A DNA stretch of 64,000 nt, taken from assembly GCF_003013715.1 (NCBI RefSeq), contig NC_072818.1, positions 620,001-684,000 of the forward strand. The letters run 5' to 3'. The notes below the pieces were generated by a model. It made no database searches. It had not been told where the DNA came from and saw nothing but the letters and a program-made list of their open reading frames with translations. The DNA is from Candidozyma auris. Its lineage: Eukaryota; Ascomycota; Pichiomycetes; Serinales; Metschnikowiaceae. A program made the translations under genes and the position numbers. This document shows, piece after piece, positions 54,781 to 63,114 of this stretch. How positions within the stretch are numbered: the first letter of the stretch is position 1; every line of letters starts with the position of its first letter.

Positions 54781-55453
54781 ATGTATGTTTGAATAAGACA
54801 TGAAAGAGGCAGAAGTACTTGAAGAAGCTGTTGTTGTTATTGTTTTTGATATTATTATGATTCCAAAGCCGTCCATATAATTCAAAATAACCACCTCCCC
54901 GAGAAGATCCCCAAAAGATGAAAAGTCTATCCAATGAAAATCAGATCAAACTGATCAGAGTAAAGAGCGATTCAAAAATCGTACAACTCGATCTAATCAC
55001 GAACCTGTAAAAGTATCGCAGAAGTTTCCAAATCCACGATGTCCATCGCCGCTCACTCATCGTCATCGACTTGTTCCACATGTCAAACATGGTGTTCACC
55101 ACGCCCTCGTCCATAGATTTCCACTGATTACTCCACTTCTGCCTCCATCGCACCCAAACATCTACTAACAAAACAGGACTAAGAGAACTAAGAAGGTCGG
55201 CATCACCGGTAAGTTCGGTGTGAGATACGGTTCTTCCTTGAGAAGACAGACCAAGAAGTTGGAGGTGCAGCAGCACGCCAAGTACGACTGTTCTTTCTGC
55301 GGTAAGAGAACCACCAGAAGAACCGCTGCTGGTATCTGGCACTGCAAGGCTTGCGGCAAGACCGTTGCCGGTGGCGCTTACACTGTGTCCACTGCCGCTG
55401 CCGCCACCGTCAGATCGACCATCCGTCGTTTGAGAGACTTGGCCGAGGCCTAA
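54781..55453 (+). CDS. RPL43: ribosomal protein eL43 (intron splits the start codon)
   Basis: Large-subunit ribosomal protein with a zinc ribbon. The CDS is join(54781..54782, 55177..55453), 92 residues as in yeast. Exon 1 contributes only AT; the donor GTATGT follows at 54783, the branch site TACTAAC is at 55163-55169 and the acceptor CAG ends at 55176. Exon 2 starts GACTAAGAGA, so splicing creates ATG ACT AAG ([15 protein letters not shown]). The zinc ligands are CSFC and CKAC, and the C-terminus [19 protein letters not shown] is invariant. The same two-base first exon exists in S. cerevisiae RPL43 genes as I recall. A frame starting at 55220 contains only the C-terminal part. Very strong codon bias is present. 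Confidence 0.95.
54783..55176 (+). other. RPL43 intron, 394 nt
   Basis: GTATGT donor, TACTAAC branch site 7 nt before CAG. It contains short hairpin-like words (GCGATTCAAAAATCG near 54970 and ATCAGATCAAACTGAT near 54941) but no clear snoRNA boxes. Confidence 0.9.
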
Positions 55454-55991
55454 GTAACCTAATGATATACATTTAAGGAGAAGACTGTAGAAGTAGGATG
55501 GCGTGAAAAGATTCAAGGTGCTAATAGTACGTGTGAGTGCATTATCTGGCAGGTGGTCGTTCGAGTAAGTGACATGAGATGTTGGTATTTAAATGATTGT
55601 ACTCTTAATCTCTTGGCTCTGTTGTGTGGTCATTTGCTAGACGACAGTGCTACGGAAGGCACTAGTAAGATGAACCTCAAAGTTGCTTACCGAGACCCTC
55701 TCCCGATTGAACCCCCACAGTAGGCTAATCTACATTTTCTAAATCCTGCAAGTTCATTGGTTCCTTTTTTTTTTATTTTTTTTTTTTTTTTCTTGTTGTG
55801 TCCTTGCATGTTCCTTATATCTATCTGCTTCTCACCACTAAGTCTACATTTTCGCACCCACTGTCTACTACTACTCAATTCCTACTGCTAACATAAAAGC
55901 GATCGACACCTCTACCTCCACAACTTGAGGTCACAACCACAACAATTGATAAATTCACCAGTATAATTCACCAAATACAATTCACCTGCAC
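55454..55991. other. intergenic, VPS25 promoter
   Basis: About 540 bp with a long T-rich tract at 55766-55791, a common nucleosome-excluding promoter element. No gene seen. Confidence 0.5.
55766..55791. repeat. T-rich tract
   Basis: About 26 bases with a single A interruption among T, 200 bp upstream of VPS25. Confidence 0.8.
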
Positions 55992-56564
55992 ATGTTCGAG
56001 TTCCCCAAGCTACATTCCTTCCCGCCCTTTTTCACCAAACAGAGCAACTCCACCATCCTAGAACACCAGCTCGAGGCCTGGTCCCTGCTCATTCTCTCCT
56101 ACTGTGAACACTACCACATCTACAGCCTACTGGCCACGGGATCGGTGCTTTCTGCTCAAAGCAAAGACGAGGAATTCCCGCCACTTTTCGAGAACAAGCT
56201 CGTCAACAGATCCTGTCTGGACACTTTCAGAAGAGAAATCCTCAGCCATATGATCCACAAAAACCACAGGGCCATGTACATCGACCAGAAGAAGCTGTAT
56301 GCGGGCGTTCTCATTCTCTGGCGCACGTTGCCCGAATGGGCAAAGCTTTTAAGAGACTACGTCGACAGCACGGGCCAGCTCGGAACGATTTTGACCGTGT
56401 ACGAGTTGACGCAGCTGGAGGACTCGACAACGAGTGAGGAGTTCAGGAACATTGACTACAATTTGTTTGTGAAGATCTTGCAGTTGCTCATGAAGCAGGG
56501 CAAGGCGCAGATCTTGATGACAGAAGATAACTCGGGTCAGATCGAGGGCGTTAAGATCGTGTGA
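55992..56564 (+). CDS. VPS25: ESCRT-II subunit Vps25
   Basis: Subunit of ESCRT-II (two Vps25 with Vps22 and Vps36), which sorts ubiquitinated cargo into multivesicular bodies and recruits Vps20. The start has the Pro-rich PPFFTKQ motif that docks onto Vps22/Vps36, preceded by EFPKLHSF. Two winged-helix domains follow, about residues 20-105 and 110-190. Diagnostic sequence includes HQLEAWSLLILSYCEHYHIY, GVLILWRTLPEWAKLLRDYV, GQLGTILTVYELT and LLMKQGKAQIL. The length of 190 matches the family (yeast 202). Confidence 0.93.
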   Translation: MFEFPKLHSFPPFFTKQSNSTILEHQLEAWSLLILSYCEHYHIYSLLATGSVLSAQSKDEEFPPLFENKLVNRSCLDTFRREILSHMIHKNHRAMYIDQKKLYAGVLILWRTLPEWAKLLRDYVDSTGQLGTILTVYELTQLEDSTTSEEFRNIDYNLFVKILQLLMKQGKAQILMTEDNSGQIEGVKIV

Positions 56565-57566
56565 GGGAGGAGAAATTATAGAGAAGCTGCGGAAGCAGCT
56601 CCAAGAAATGCATTGATTGGTTAATTGTTATTGTAGGGGCCTCTGCCCGGTTTTGCCAATGAGAGACGGTGTGTCATCGTCCTCAACAGGCGAATATTGA
56701 AGTCTGAAAGAGTGCCGTTTGAAGGTACCTTGGCTGCATCTACAGTCGAAGGCGTATACAACGGCAGACATTCAAAAATGATATGATGCGATAGGTAGCA
56801 AAGAGCGCATGATATTTATTCTTCTATGTGATTTTTGGGGTGAGCCGATGAAAGGGAATAATTACAAGGAGCAAGTATGAAAGTGCTAGGAGACGATCTG
56901 AAGGAGGATTGATCTTCCCTTACAAACGAGGGCATCCGATTCGGATTATTCCCCATGAAATTCCCAGTTGAAAGGATCAAACGTGTTGATATGAGGCTTT
57001 CCTTGAGACTTCAAGCCAGATGCTTCTTTCCTGTGACACTAGAAGCAGAAGATACACTGTTTATCCTGATGTATCGAACTCAACAACTAGTGAAGCACGT
57101 CTTTCCCCTCATTTACCTCTACCAACACAAAAATCTGCTTACACCTCCAGATTTTCTCCATTCTTCCTAAACACTCCGTCACTGTATTTGTCGTCCCCAA
57201 CGACCTTTGCCTTCGTTCTATCATCTCCCCAAATTCATCTCCCTTTGCATTATTCTGTGCATATTTCGCAGCCATTTCCCAGCACATACTCTGTCTACCA
57301 TCACCAGCCAAGAACCTGAAATTCAGCTTTTCACCAAGCTCACAACTATAAGGGTACCTTAACATGCAAAAAGCATTTATAACCCAACTCTTTTTTCAAC
57401 TAGCTCTTTCTTCCAAGATGAAATTTCTACCTAGTACTATCGCTACCACCGTCTACTGCACCTCATCGCACGCGCCAAAAATTCTCACCGTTTCCTCTGA
57501 TTTTTCTTCTTCTTCCCGCTTAATTCTTTAAGAGGGTCCAAACATTCCAAGCCTCAATACTTTACC
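56565..57566. other. 1-kb intergenic, URA7 promoter
   Basis: Contains a TGGCTGCGAAA word at 57264-57274 (-), about 290 bp before URA7, and a C/T-rich stretch next to the start. No gene seen. Confidence 0.55.
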
Positions 57567-59294
57567 ATGAAATACGTTGTTGTCTCCGGTGGTGTCATTT
57601 CGGGAATCGGTAAGGGCGTGCTTGCGTCGTCCACCGGTTTGCTTTTCAAGACCTTGGGTTTCAGAGTCACCTCCATCAAAATCGACCCATACATGAACAT
57701 CGACGCGGGTACAATGTCTCCCTTGGAGCATGGTGAGTGTTTTGTTTTGAACGACGGTGGAGAGGTCGACTTGGACTTGGGAAACTACGAGCGGTACTTG
57801 AACATCACCTTGACCAGAGACCACAACATCACCACGGGGAAGATCTACTCGCATGTTATTGAGAGAGAAAGAAAAGGTGACTACTTGGGCAAGACGGTGC
57901 AGGTTGTTCCACACATCACTGAGGCCATCCAGCAGTGGATTGAAAGAGTCGCCAGAATCCCTGTGGACGAATCTGGCTTGGAGCCAGAGGTGTGTATCGT
58001 AGAGTTGGGTGGTACTGTGGGAGACATTGAGAGTGCTCCATTTGTGGAGGCCTTGAGACAGTTCCAGTTCAGAGTGGGGCTGGAGAACTTCGCCTTGATT
58101 CATGTTTCGCTCGTTTTGGTGATTCACGGTGAACAGAAAACTAAACCAACCCAGGCGGCCATCAAGGAATTGCGCTCCCTCGGTTTGAACCCAGACATGA
58201 TTGCGTGCAGATGCTCAGAGGAGTTGGAAGTGGCTACCGTTCAAAAGATCGGCATGTTCTGCCACACGGGTCCCGAGCAGGTGGTAGCCATCAGAGACGT
58301 CAACTCCACCTACCACGTGCCACTCTTGTTGCAAGAGCAGCGCATGATGAAGTTCTTGCTGAAAAAGTTGCATTTGGATAAAGTCGACTTGACAGAAGCC
58401 GCAAGGGCCAAGGGCGCAGCTCTTTTGTCCTCGTGGAGAAAGTTGACCTCTGCTCACGACAAGTCTGTCGAACAAGTCACCATCGCCCTTGTAGGTAAGT
58501 ACACCAACTTAAAAGACTCGTACCTTTCAGTGATCAAGGCATTGGAGCACTCGGCCATGCGCTGCTACCGCAAGTTGAAGATCGAGTGGGTCGAGTCGAG
58601 CGACTTGGAGATTGAGACCAAGGAGTCCTCTCTCGCTGACTACCACAAAGCATGGCACTTGGTGTGCCAAGCGGACGGTATTCTTGTTCCTGGAGGTTTC
58701 GGTTCTAGAGGTATTGAGGGAATGATCGCCGCCGCAAACTATGCCAGAGTTAACAATGTGCCATACTTGGGTGTGTGCTTGGGTTTGCAGGTTGCTGTCA
58801 TTGAGTTTGTCAGAAACATGGTGGGCATTGAGGGCTCTACCTCGATGGAGTTCCACCCTGAGGCCAGTGAAGAAACCTCCTCCGTGGTGTACATGCCAGA
58901 CGTTGACCAGATCAACTTGGGAGGTACCATGCGATTGGGTATTCATGCTACGAAGTTTGTTGAGGACTCAGAGTGGTCGAAGTTGAGAAAGTTGTACGGC
59001 GGTGCCGACTCTGTGCTTGAGAGACACAGACACAGATACGAGGTCAATCCAAAGTTGATTGACAGAATCGAGACGAAGGGGTTGAAGTTCATTGGTAAGG
59101 ACGAGACCGAAAAGAGAATGGAAATCATTGAGCTTCAGCATCACAAGTTCTTCGTTGGCACCCAGTACCACCCAGAGTATTGTTCCAAGGTGTTGGACCC
59201 ATCGAGACCATTCTTGGGATTGGTGGCTGCCTCGGCAGGTATTTTGGATGATGTCATGGCCAGACCCGACATCCACGAGAAGGGGGAGTTTTAA
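57567..59294 (+). CDS. URA7: CTP synthase
   Basis: Converts UTP to CTP with ATP and glutamine. The N-terminal synthase domain starts MKYVVVSGGVISGIGKGVLASS (P-loop) and includes KIDPYMNIDAGTMSPLEHGE and the feedback region RDHNITTGKIYS. The C-terminal class I glutamine amidotransferase domain has GGFGSRGIEGM, the nucleophile motif GVCLGLQ (Cys near residue 403) and the His/Glu pair in QYHPEYCSK. The length of 575 matches yeast Ura7 (579). Yeast Ura7/Ura8 are paralogues; only one need exist here. Codon bias is strong. It follows VPS25 by 1 kb on the same strand. Confidence 0.97.
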   Translation: MKYVVVSGGVISGIGKGVLASSTGLLFKTLGFRVTSIKIDPYMNIDAGTMSPLEHGECFVLNDGGEVDLDLGNYERYLNITLTRDHNITTGKIYSHVIERERKGDYLGKTVQVVPHITEAIQQWIERVARIPVDESGLEPEVCIVELGGTVGDIESAPFVEALRQFQFRVGLENFALIHVSLVLVIHGEQKTKPTQAAIKELRSLGLNPDMIACRCSEELEVATVQKIGMFCHTGPEQVVAIRDVNSTYHVPLLLQEQRMMKFLLKKLHLDKVDLTEAARAKGAALLSSWRKLTSAHDKSVEQVTIALVGKYTNLKDSYLSVIKALEHSAMRCYRKLKIEWVESSDLEIETKESSLADYHKAWHLVCQADGILVPGGFGSRGIEGMIAAANYARVNNVPYLGVCLGLQVAVIEFVRNMVGIEGSTSMEFHPEASEETSSVVYMPDVDQINLGGTMRLGIHATKFVEDSEWSKLRKLYGGADSVLERHRHRYEVNPKLIDRIETKGLKFIGKDETEKRMEIIELQHHKFFVGTQYHPEYCSKVLDPSRPFLGLVAASAGILDDVMARPDIHEKGEF

Positions 59295-59956
59295 GGACCT
59301 TCAAGTTTATCAAGGCATTTTTGCTGTAACTTTCTTTTTAGTGTACACTAAGCTATTTTGCATTCTATAATTTTCATAGACAATCATCATGTTATCACGT
59401 ACGCAAGGCACGCACGCTCCACAATCTTAAGCTATGAGACTCAAGAGGGCCATGTAGAGCAATAAATTTCATGGATATTATGCCGGTTCCGGATGGGCAT
59501 GCATCGGTAAAATCATTATGTTTGAAACTTTGCAAGCCAAATTTGGTGAATTGAGAAGCTCTTCGCCATACGTCAAGATAGGGATTCATGTTCCATTAAA
59601 GCAACGCACGGAAAGTTTGATCAATTCTTTTGTAGTGGCTGCAAACACACCTGGACCTTTTAGACTTTTCGAAGGCCATTGTACCACCTTGCAAATGAAG
59701 TCCTGTCCCCAATCAGCCACTCAGAGGCTAATTGGGCCTCTAGAACGCGATAATGAGCCCACATACCTTGAACAAACGGCCCCCTAACGTCCTGGCAACT
59801 ATATTCTAGCTTTCCACGTGATGGGCTGACCCGTTATGCAACTATTATCGATGCACGGGTTTGCTCCCCGCAGACCCGATCCCGGGTATATAAAGCTGGC
59901 CAGCTTGATCAAAAAAATCTCCTTTTTTTTACCCACTCATCATAAATTCAACAACA
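59295..59956. other. intergenic, metallothionein promoter
   Basis: About 660 bp. A TGGCTGCAAA word is at 59636-59645, CACGTG near 59815, and a cluster of ACCCG/CGGGT boxes and a TATA box lies in the last 130 bp. A 90-codon open frame at 59518 looks spurious. Confidence 0.55.
59829..59894 (+). promoter_or_regulatory. ACCCG/CGGGT box cluster and TATA box
   Basis: ACCCG at 59829-59833 and 59874-59878, CGGGT at 59856-59860 and 59883-59887: two inverted pairs. TTTGCTCC at 59860-59867 resembles the copper-responsive Mac1 word TTTGCTC. TATATAAA at 59887-59894 is 62 bp before the ATG. Regulation by metal is inferred from the gene product. Confidence 0.5.
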
Positions 59957-60046
59957 ATGCTTAACTATAACGAACCTGAGAACTGTCCCTGTGGCGACAA
60001 CTGCCAATGCGGTGAGACCTGCAAGTGCGGCCTGAAGCACAACTAG
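59957..60046 (+). CDS. small Cys-rich metallothionein
   Basis: A 29-residue open frame, MLNYNEPENCPCGDNCQCGE then TCKCG and SKHN with CTG as Ser. It has six cysteines in three evenly spaced Cys-x-Cys pairs (C10/C12, C16/C18, C22/C24), no aromatic residue after Tyr4, and a His near the end. Such CxC spacing in a tiny protein is the signature of metallothioneins that bind Cu(I) or Zn/Cd in thiolate clusters. It is shorter than S. cerevisiae Cup1 (61) and similar in size to the Neurospora copper metallothionein. The promoter is compact: TATATAAA 62 bp upstream, A-rich leader and AACAATG context. It lies tail to tail with EMC2 (116 bp). Confidence 0.82.
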   Translation: MLNYNEPENCPCGDNCQCGETCKCGLKHN

Positions 60047-60162
60047 TGGTGACTTCACCCGATGATATCTATGACATTTGTATAGGAATTTGACAATTGA
60101 CTTGTTTTACGGACAACATTGTAGCCAAAAGCGCTCTGTCTCTTGACAATCGCCAATTGATT

Positions 60163-61083
60163 TCACTTCAATAGCTGGGTGAGGTCGGCGTCGGTGGGAA
60201 GCTTCTCAAATTCCCTGACCCTCAGCTTTGCCAATTCTCTAGTCTGAATCGTCTCTTTGACAAACTTGGCAACTTTGGAATCACTCGCTAATTTCTTGCT
60301 GTCTTCTAATCGCTTGATTATATCGCTGTCACCAACAGCAGCAACACCCACCCAAGCTTTCGTATAGGTGGCACTGAGCTCCACTGCACGAAGGAAGGAA
60401 TCCCTGGCCTCTTGGAGAAGTGGGTAGAGTGTGAGTAGATCCTTATCCTTCTCTGACTTTGTCTTATCCTGTTGCAAGAAACGATAGAATTGATAGAGAC
60501 CAGCTTTATAGAACATGTTGTAGGCCAAAGGCTCATGAAGAAGCACCTCCTTAATACAGAAGACGGCCTCGTCGTAGTGACCAATCTTAGCGTACTGATC
60601 GGCCAACTCTGCCCAGGTGACCACATCGGCAGGCTGAATGTTTAAGTAAAACACCAAGCTCTTGATGTACTCCGGAACGTTTCCCGACCCGTCAGCCTTG
60701 TATTTGGCAAACGTGGCCAACCTTCTTGACGCTCTAAGTTCAGCCTGGTCCAGTCCAAGAGCGTCCACGGCCTCTTTGTCCTTGCCCGTAGCCTCATAGT
60801 ACATAGACTTCAAGATCTGGTACTTCTGGCTTTTTTTGCCGGAAAACTCATCGTTGAAGCGATCAAGCATCGACTTGGCCAAAACATCGTGGTTGGTGAG
60901 AAGCGACACGTGGAAGTATAACTCGTAAACGTCAAAAAGGTCCAGGGGCTCTAGCGTTTCCTGGGCAGTGGGGAGATACTTGCCCACTTGTTGGTGGAGG
61001 TCATGAAGCTTCTCTGGGGTGAAACGAGCGTACGATCCCGTGTTGAGGATTTGGATGAATCTTTGGGCAACTCTATCAGACAT
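60163..61083 (-). CDS. EMC2: ER membrane complex subunit 2 (TPR protein)
   Basis: Cytosolic TPR subunit of the EMC, which inserts tail-anchored and multispan proteins into the ER membrane. The 306-residue protein (yeast Emc2 292) is helical. Recognisable TPRs include WAELADQYAKIGHYDEAVFCIKEVLLHEPLAYNMFYKAGLYQFY (residues ~160-205), the family's most conserved block, and KSMYYEATGKDKEAVDALG before it. The C-terminus (ETIQTRELAKLRVREFEKLP) is a helix. No membrane span or signal is seen, as expected. The start at 61083 is the only Met before the first helix. Confidence 0.93.
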   Translation of the reverse strand: MSDRVAQRFIQILNTGSYARFTPEKLHDLHQQVGKYLPTAQETLEPLDLFDVYELYFHVSLLTNHDVLAKSMLDRFNDEFSGKKSQKYQILKSMYYEATGKDKEAVDALGLDQAELRASRRLATFAKYKADGSGNVPEYIKSLVFYLNIQPADVVTWAELADQYAKIGHYDEAVFCIKEVLLHEPLAYNMFYKAGLYQFYRFLQQDKTKSEKDKDLLTLYPLLQEARDSFLRAVELSATYTKAWVGVAAVGDSDIIKRLEDSKKLASDSKVAKFVKETIQTRELAKLRVREFEKLPTDADLTQLLK

Positions 61084-61680
61084 CGAAAGAAAAGAAGAAG
61101 AAAAAGAGGACGCTGCGGAGGAAATCAGGCAGGGTATATATACTTCAACTGTGGTGGTTACGCCATGAGCAAATTCTCCTGCACGGCCACAGTGCTAGCC
61201 CAGCACCTCCTCAATCTTCTACAGCTACCGATGGTACTTAACTATGGGTATTCGACGATAAACTTTAGTATTCTGATAGCAGCTGAACTCTGCTTTATCA
61301 GCCAAATTTATGAAATGAAGGCAACCTCTAAGATGGGCTCCACTTCGGCTCCGACTTGGGCTCTACAGTCAGTATCTTCATTTTTACAGGCTCGTTGCTC
61401 AAGGTTCCACTTCAGCAACAATCTGCTTTTCGCCCGACTTACGCTGTAGTGTTGTAGCCTTTCTCGCTACTCTCTTTGCCTTACTTGCACCTCTTTTCTC
61501 GCGGTTCTTCAACACCCTCTCTATCAGCTTGTTCAGTCTCCCTTATTTTTCCACAATTCTTCGAAATCTCTGTTCATTTGTTTCAAAGATTAATTCTTGA
61601 GGCCTGGTTCAGCCTAAATCAGGTCATTGAGAGTGGTATCGCTCTGAAAGGTCTCTCTTGCTCTCTGCTGAATATCACCA

Positions 61681-62247
61681 TCACCAATTGGAGGAAACAC
61701 TCCTTGAAGCAGTTTCTTCGTTCCTTCTCTCCTTCTCCTCCCTTTCCTCGTCTTTGTTGTACTCAATAAAGACTTTTTTTATCTTCTGATTGGAATTGAC
61801 TTGCAAAATGGCAGTGGGAATCTCCGTGGCTGCAAAGTAAGCACTTGTTCCCATATATGTCGCCCTGAGGGAACTATATAGTCCAACCGTCCTCACGTAG
61901 AGTAATTTGAGCTTGTGCCAGTAAATCTGCGGCAACCTTGTCTCTGGAATGGAACTTCGCCACGGCTAAACGGTAGTGGGTGAAGAATTGGGCCAATTCG
62001 TGTGGGCCCCATTCGATTGCGACCATGTAGTTGTCTGGAGTCAAGAGTGAACCGTCAGAAGTCCAGATGGTGTTGCATACATTTGCCGAAAACGAGTGAC
62101 CGTCATACGTTCAGTAAAGTTGTGGACGTGGAGGTGGAGAAGGCGGAAGTGAGTCCATGACTCTGAGGTTGTGTTTGATGGAATTGATACGACGGTGCCG
62201 ATTATATGAACGTTTATAATTTTGGGTAAGAATTGAGATTTTGAGAT
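61681..62247 (-). pseudogene. broken protein gene, unassigned
   Basis: Three consecutive pieces on the minus strand read as well-biased protein but in shifted frames. Piece 1 (62247 to ~62090) includes NVHIIGTVVSIP and HFRLLHLHVHNFTER. Piece 2 (~62110 to TAG 61874) includes CNTIWTSDGSLLTPDNYM, AIEWGPHELAQFF and HYRLAVAKFHSRDK. Piece 3 (~61935 to 61681) includes GTSAYFAATEIPTAILQVN and KKVFIEYNKDEEREEKERR. Pieces 1 and 3 share a frame; piece 2 is shifted. Alternatively piece 2 extends up to an ATG at 62158 (MDSLPPSPPP) but with an in-frame TGA at 62111-62113. Preferred codons (AAG, TTC, GAC, TTG, CCA) argue for past selection. I do not recognise the family. No splice sites fit. Confidence 0.5.
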
Positions 62248-62633
62248 TTAATTTTATTGTCAACCGGCTCTTTAAGAAGATGTTGAAAGTAGGCTAGGTG
62301 GTAGGTGCCAGATACATTTGCAACCAATTTCAAACGCAGTAGGAGGATTAGAGGAACGCCGTTCGTGAAGAGGGAGCGAAGGGTTGCCTGATTTGACAGG
62401 AATCGTTCAATTTACAAGACTATGATGTTTCTAGCCTCATTCGAGTTTACAAATATTACCTCATTTTGGTGTACCTGAACTCTTGATAGGTTCTATAGGG
62501 GCCAGGTAATGGCTGCGAAAAATGAGATACTAAGGTGGCCAGTGGAGGCATGAAGACATAAAGGGAGATATCTATGGATTCCAATTACTGGAGATAACGC
62601 TGGTCAGTTAGTCAGATGATACGATACTATATG

Positions 62634-62655
62634 TTTTTTTTTTTTTTTTTTTTTC
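62634..62655. repeat. T run
   Basis: About 22 uninterrupted T between the broken gene and the last gene. Confidence 0.8.
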
Positions 62656-63114
62656 TCATTCTTCATGATATCTTCACATCTCTCTCCAGATTCTGTCCGT
62701 TCCTAACAATTTTGCAACTCTCGCTTTCACACCATAGGGAAAAGTGCACATCAAAAATTCAAAAATCAGCTATGACAACCTAAGTAACCAAGTTCAAGGT
62801 TAAAATCACCTCTGCTTACCATGCAATTAGCTTTTGGAGAATCTAAAGCTCCGATTTCTACCTGTCTACATCGACCTTACATGGCACAGAGGTAGTATCG
62901 GGGCCAACCCACCGGTCACCAATTAAGACTTTCGTCAGAATCGCTCAAAGTGTACAACTTCACCTTCCATGATTCATTAGGTACCTCATCCCCTATCTCA
63001 ATCCCAAAATTGCATTGTCAACTGTGAATCCCCAGATTATCAACGCTAATCATACTACATCGCGGTTCGCATCAACAAACACTACTACTTGAACACCTTC
63101 AACCACATTCCACA

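Larger units (their letters stand above)
61084..63114. other. 2-kb stretch right of EMC2
   Basis: Holds the EMC2 promoter, the broken gene at 61681-62247, TGGCTGCRAAA words at 61827-61836 and 62510-62520, a T22 run at 62634-62655, and the promoter of the last gene. Confidence 0.5.

Noticed and set aside
54941..55516. 191-codon minus-strand frame across the RPL43 intron and exon 2
   Set aside because: Antisense to ribosomal protein coding sequence, with no protein-like profile.
59518..59787. 89-codon plus-strand frame upstream of the metallothionein
   Set aside because: No motif or codon bias, and it includes a promoter word; treated as chance.
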